From Microbacterium paraoxydans (GTDB lineage Bacteria; Actinomycetota; Actinomycetes; Actinomycetales; Microbacteriaceae), in NCBI RefSeq assembly GCF_900105335.1, contig NZ_LT629770.1, positions 2,356,001 through 2,420,000 on the forward strand: a stretch of DNA of 64,000 nt, written 5' to 3'. Both the position numbers and the translations under genes were made by a program. A model generated the notes under the pieces. That model worked only from the letters and a program-made list of their open reading frames with translations, was not told the DNA's origin and made no database searches. Shown one piece after another: positions 61,549-64,000 of the stretch. Each line of letters begins with the position of its first letter. The first letter of the stretch is position 1.

Positions 61549-64000
61549 GTGAACGCCACAGCACATACCCCCTCAGCGAGCACACGCCTGCGTGTCCTGC
61601 TCGCCGCAATCGTCTCCTTCGTCCTCTTCGCCGCTGGGGCGATGGTCAGCTCGCCGGCCCACGCGGCCGCGGCGACCGTCACCGCGGCGGTCTCGTCCGC
61701 CGACACCAGCGGCCTCACCGTGCAGGTGCGGGTCGAGAGTCTGCCGGACGTGACGGGCGTCTATGCCGCACTGATCGTGTCGGGCACCGAGAGCGGCATC
61801 TCCGCCGGGGGTGGCTACGCCGCGTTCGCGCTGCCCTTCCCGAGCGTGCAGCAGGGGGCCACGTCCTTCACGCTGCAGGCGCCCGTGGCGTCCCTGGACC
61901 GGACGAAGACGTACGAGGTGCTCGTCTGGCAGCAGCACACCGCGCCGACAGCCGCCACGATCTACGGCCGCGGCGACGTCACGGTGACGTCTGGGCAGTG
62001 GGACACGGTCTTCGGAACGACGCCCGTCCAGCCGGGCGAGACGGAGCCGGGAGAGACGACTCCAGGCGAGACGGAGCCCGGTGAGACCGAGCCCGGTGAG
62101 ACGGAGCCCGGTGAGACGGGGCCCGGGGAGACGGAGCCGGGAGAGACGGCCCCGGGAGAGACCGAGCCGGCGCCCGCCGAAGCCGCCATCGAGGTGTTCC
62201 TCGCCGACGGCACCACGCCCGCTGCAGGCGCTCGCCTCCAGGCCGGCGACGAGATCATCGTCAAGGGCACCGGATACGACCCGACCGCGAACGTCGGCGG
62301 ACGCGGCGTCCCGATCCCGTCGAACCTGCCCCAGGGCACCTACGTGGTCTTCGGCAACTTCGCGTCCACGTGGCAGCCCTCACAGGGGGCGCCGTCCTCG
62401 GCGCGTTCGGTCGGCGCACAGGCCTGGGCGCTCGCCGAAGGCGTGCTGGCCCAGGTCCCGACGCAGTACCAGGGCGCGATCCGCGCGCAGTGGGTGGACA
62501 TCTCGCCCGAGGGCTCGTTCCAGGTCGCGCTGACGCTGAAGGACACCCCGGCGACGCCCGGCTCCTACGGGGTGTACACCTACCCGGCAGGCGGTGTCGT
62601 CAACGCCGACCAGGAGCGCAGCGTCGCTCTGGACTACCGCATCGCCTCGGGGCTGACGACCACAGTGAAGGCGGCGACGGCCGAGGACGGCCTCACGGTC
62701 ACGGCCGCGGCGACGAAGCTCGGTGCCGTCACCGGTGCCTACGCCGCGCTGATCGAGAAGGGCACGGAGGCCGATGTCACCGCCGGCGGCGGCTTCCTCG
62801 CGATGCAGTACGTGCGCGGCATCACGGGCGGCGGCTTCACCGTCGACCTGACCGCGGCGGCGAGTGCTCTCGATCGGTCGAAGGCGTACGAGGTGATCGT
62901 CTGGCAGCAGCACACGATGCCCAGCGCGGATACCATCTACGCACGCTCCACCGTCACCGTCACCGACGCGCAGTGGAACGCCCTGCTGCCCTCCTCCGGA
63001 CCGACGGTCACGACCGCCGTCACCGGCGCCACCGCCGCGGACGGGCTGACGGTGAAGGTCACCGCCGCCGACCTCGGCGCGGTCACCGGCGCCTACGTGG
63101 CGCTCATCGAGACGGGGACCGAGGCCGACGTGACCGCAGGCGGCGGCTTCCTCGCCATGCAGTACGTCCGGAACATCGGCTTCGGAGCCTTCGCCGTCGA
63201 CCTGAACGCGGCGGCGAAGAACCTCGACCGGTCGAAGGCGTATGAGGCGATCGTGTGGCAGCAGCACACGATGCCGACCGCCGACACCATCTACGCGCGC
63301 GGAGCGGTCACGATCACCGACGCACAGTGGCGCGCACTGCTCGGCGAGAAGCCGACCGAGCCGAAGCCCCCGGTCACGCCTAAGCCCCCGGTGACTCCGA
63401 CGAAGCCGGCCGCGACCGTCCCCGGCGGGTCGCTGCGCTGGGCCATCTCGTCCTCGTTCACGAACTACATCACCGGACCGATCGCCCAGGGCGCGATCGC
63501 CGTCTCCGGGGGCGCCACCCGATCCGGCGGCCAGTTCCAGTTCGGGCAGACCGTGGGCGGCGACTTCGACGCGGCTTCCGGACGCGGCAGTGTCGTCTAC
63601 CGCGGTGCCGTGCGCTTCACCGGCCACCACGGGGTGCTCGACGTCACCGTCGCCGATCCGACGATCCGGATCAGCTCGGCGTCCTCCGCCACGCTGTCCG
63701 TGACGAGCGGGGGTGCGCAGGTGCCGTTCGCGACCCTCGACCTCTCCCGCGCCGTCCGCACGGCGGCCGGTGGCGCCGTCACCTACACGGCGGCACCCGC
63801 CGCCCTCACGGACGCCGGACGCGACCGCGTGCTCTCGGGGTACGGCACCACGCTCAACCCCGTCTCGTTCACGATCGGCTCCGTCGCCGCCGCTCCCTCG
63901 GGCACGACGGGCACGGTCGCGGCGGCTGCGGTCGTCCCGAAGTCCACGCTCCCGACGACCGCCCCGACGGCGGCCGGCATCGAGGTCGACGAGGAGAACC
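61549..64000 (+). CDS. HtaA-like secreted heme-uptake protein with triplicated domain (partial)
   Basis: Open to the right edge: 817 codons visible from GTG 61549 (GGAGAA upstream). Signal peptide about 1-38 (cleavage near AHAAA). Domain copy 1 (38-156), a linker of nine PGET-type repeats (about 161-206), an Ig-like module (205-365, with KGTGYDPTANVGGRGVPIP), copy 2 (366-480), copy 3 (487-600), a Pro-rich linker (601-623) and an HtaA domain from 626 (SLRWAISSSFTNYITGP). The three copies share Y-A-A-L-I and VWQQHTxPTADTIYAR. HtaA domains bind heme at the cell surface; the IdeR boxes and divergent hmuTUV support that. A C-terminal anchor would lie outside the window. Confidence 0.88.
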   Translation, partial: MNATAHTPSASTRLRVLLAAIVSFVLFAAGAMVSSPAHAAAATVTAAVSSADTSGLTVQVRVESLPDVTGVYAALIVSGTESGISAGGGYAAFALPFPSVQQGATSFTLQAPVASLDRTKTYEVLVWQQHTAPTAATIYGRGDVTVTSGQWDTVFGTTPVQPGETEPGETTPGETEPGETEPGETEPGETGPGETEPGETAPGETEPAPAEAAIEVFLADGTTPAAGARLQAGDEIIVKGTGYDPTANVGGRGVPIPSNLPQGTYVVFGNFASTWQPSQGAPSSARSVGAQAWALAEGVLAQVPTQYQGAIRAQWVDISPEGSFQVALTLKDTPATPGSYGVYTYPAGGVVNADQERSVALDYRIASGLTTTVKAATAEDGLTVTAAATKLGAVTGAYAALIEKGTEADVTAGGGFLAMQYVRGITGGGFTVDLTAAASALDRSKAYEVIVWQQHTMPSADTIYARSTVTVTDAQWNALLPSSGPTVTTAVTGATAADGLTVKVTAADLGAVTGAYVALIETGTEADVTAGGGFLAMQYVRNIGFGAFAVDLNAAAKNLDRSKAYEAIVWQQHTMPTADTIYARGAVTITDAQWRALLGEKPTEPKPPVTPKPPVTPTKPAATVPGGSLRWAISSSFTNYITGPIAQGAIAVSGGATRSGGQFQFGQTVGGDFDAASGRGSVVYRGAVRFTGHHGVLDVTVADPTIRISSASSATLSVTSGGAQVPFATLDLSRAVRTAAGGAVTYTAAPAALTDAGRDRVLSGYGTTLNPVSFTIGSVAAAPSGTTGTVAAAAVVPKSTLPTTAPTAAGIEVDEEN

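Noticed and set aside
62031..62170. Short tandem DNA repeat as a regulatory or CRISPR-like array
   Set aside because: It encodes the in-frame PGET linker of the HtaA-type protein and is explained by coding function.

Overview
The window is high-GC, gene-dense chromosomal DNA. It has many GTG starts, ATGA/GTGA-coupled operons, CebR-type and IdeR/DtxR-type operators, an HtaA heme-binding protein and a split PurS/PurQ. Together these point to an actinobacterium, most likely of the Microbacteriaceae (Microbacterium-like). That placement is inference from gene style, since no rRNA is present. No prophage, insertion sequence, tRNA or CRISPR array was seen; the region reads as ordinary chromosome with an unusually rich set of intergenic repeats.

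Layout. 1-2280: end of a kdp potassium-ATPase operon (kdpB partial, kdpA, kdpF and an extra 27-residue membrane peptide). 2.4-11.9 kb: an ArsB/SLC13-type permease, a PaiB-like protein, an EamA exporter divergent from a MocR/PdxR regulator, a KimA-type K+ permease divergent from a VanZ-RDD protein, a small alarmone synthetase and an M20 amidohydrolase. 12.0-20.75 kb: a TetR-controlled oligosaccharide or peptide ABC importer (family 5 binding protein, two ATPases, two permeases) coupled to a GH3 beta-glucosidase. 20.8-23.8 kb: an oxidative-stress operon fdxA-fprA-flavin reductase-sod behind a promoter with a SoxR box. 23.9-26.0 kb: a CstR-type persulfide sensor divergent from a Cys-rich peptide and a CoA-disulfide reductase-rhodanese fusion. 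26.1-31.4 kb: GH13 alpha-glucosidase with its LacI regulator, a stress SDR and a secreted toroid protein.

31.5-33.1 kb: purS-purQ and apt. 33.2-39.3 kb: a complete cellobiose module (cebE, cebF, cebG, bglC, cebR) with two CebR operators built into its promoter. 39.3-42 kb: a secreted metalloprotease, then TetR and GntR regulators. 42.1-48.2 kb: a 5-oxoproline operon (NRAMP-like permease, pxpA, YcsI, fused pxpB-pxpC, biotin carboxylase-BCCP). 48.2-58.4 kb: six tandem hairpins, a uracil permease, purC, a PadR-MFS pair, an amino-acid importer with fused binding protein and permease, purD, a CoA-type NUDIX enzyme and an SCP-like protein. 58.4-64 kb: heme importer hmuTUV and a divergent, truncated HtaA surface protein sharing IdeR/DtxR boxes.

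The most striking non-genic signal is at least six separate families of long, imperfect, nested inverted repeats occupying many intergenic gaps. One of them (CTGAGCCTGTCGAAG) also lies in frame inside two protein genes, kdpB and the M20 amidohydrolase. All functions given are from sequence reading and family knowledge; no database search was run.
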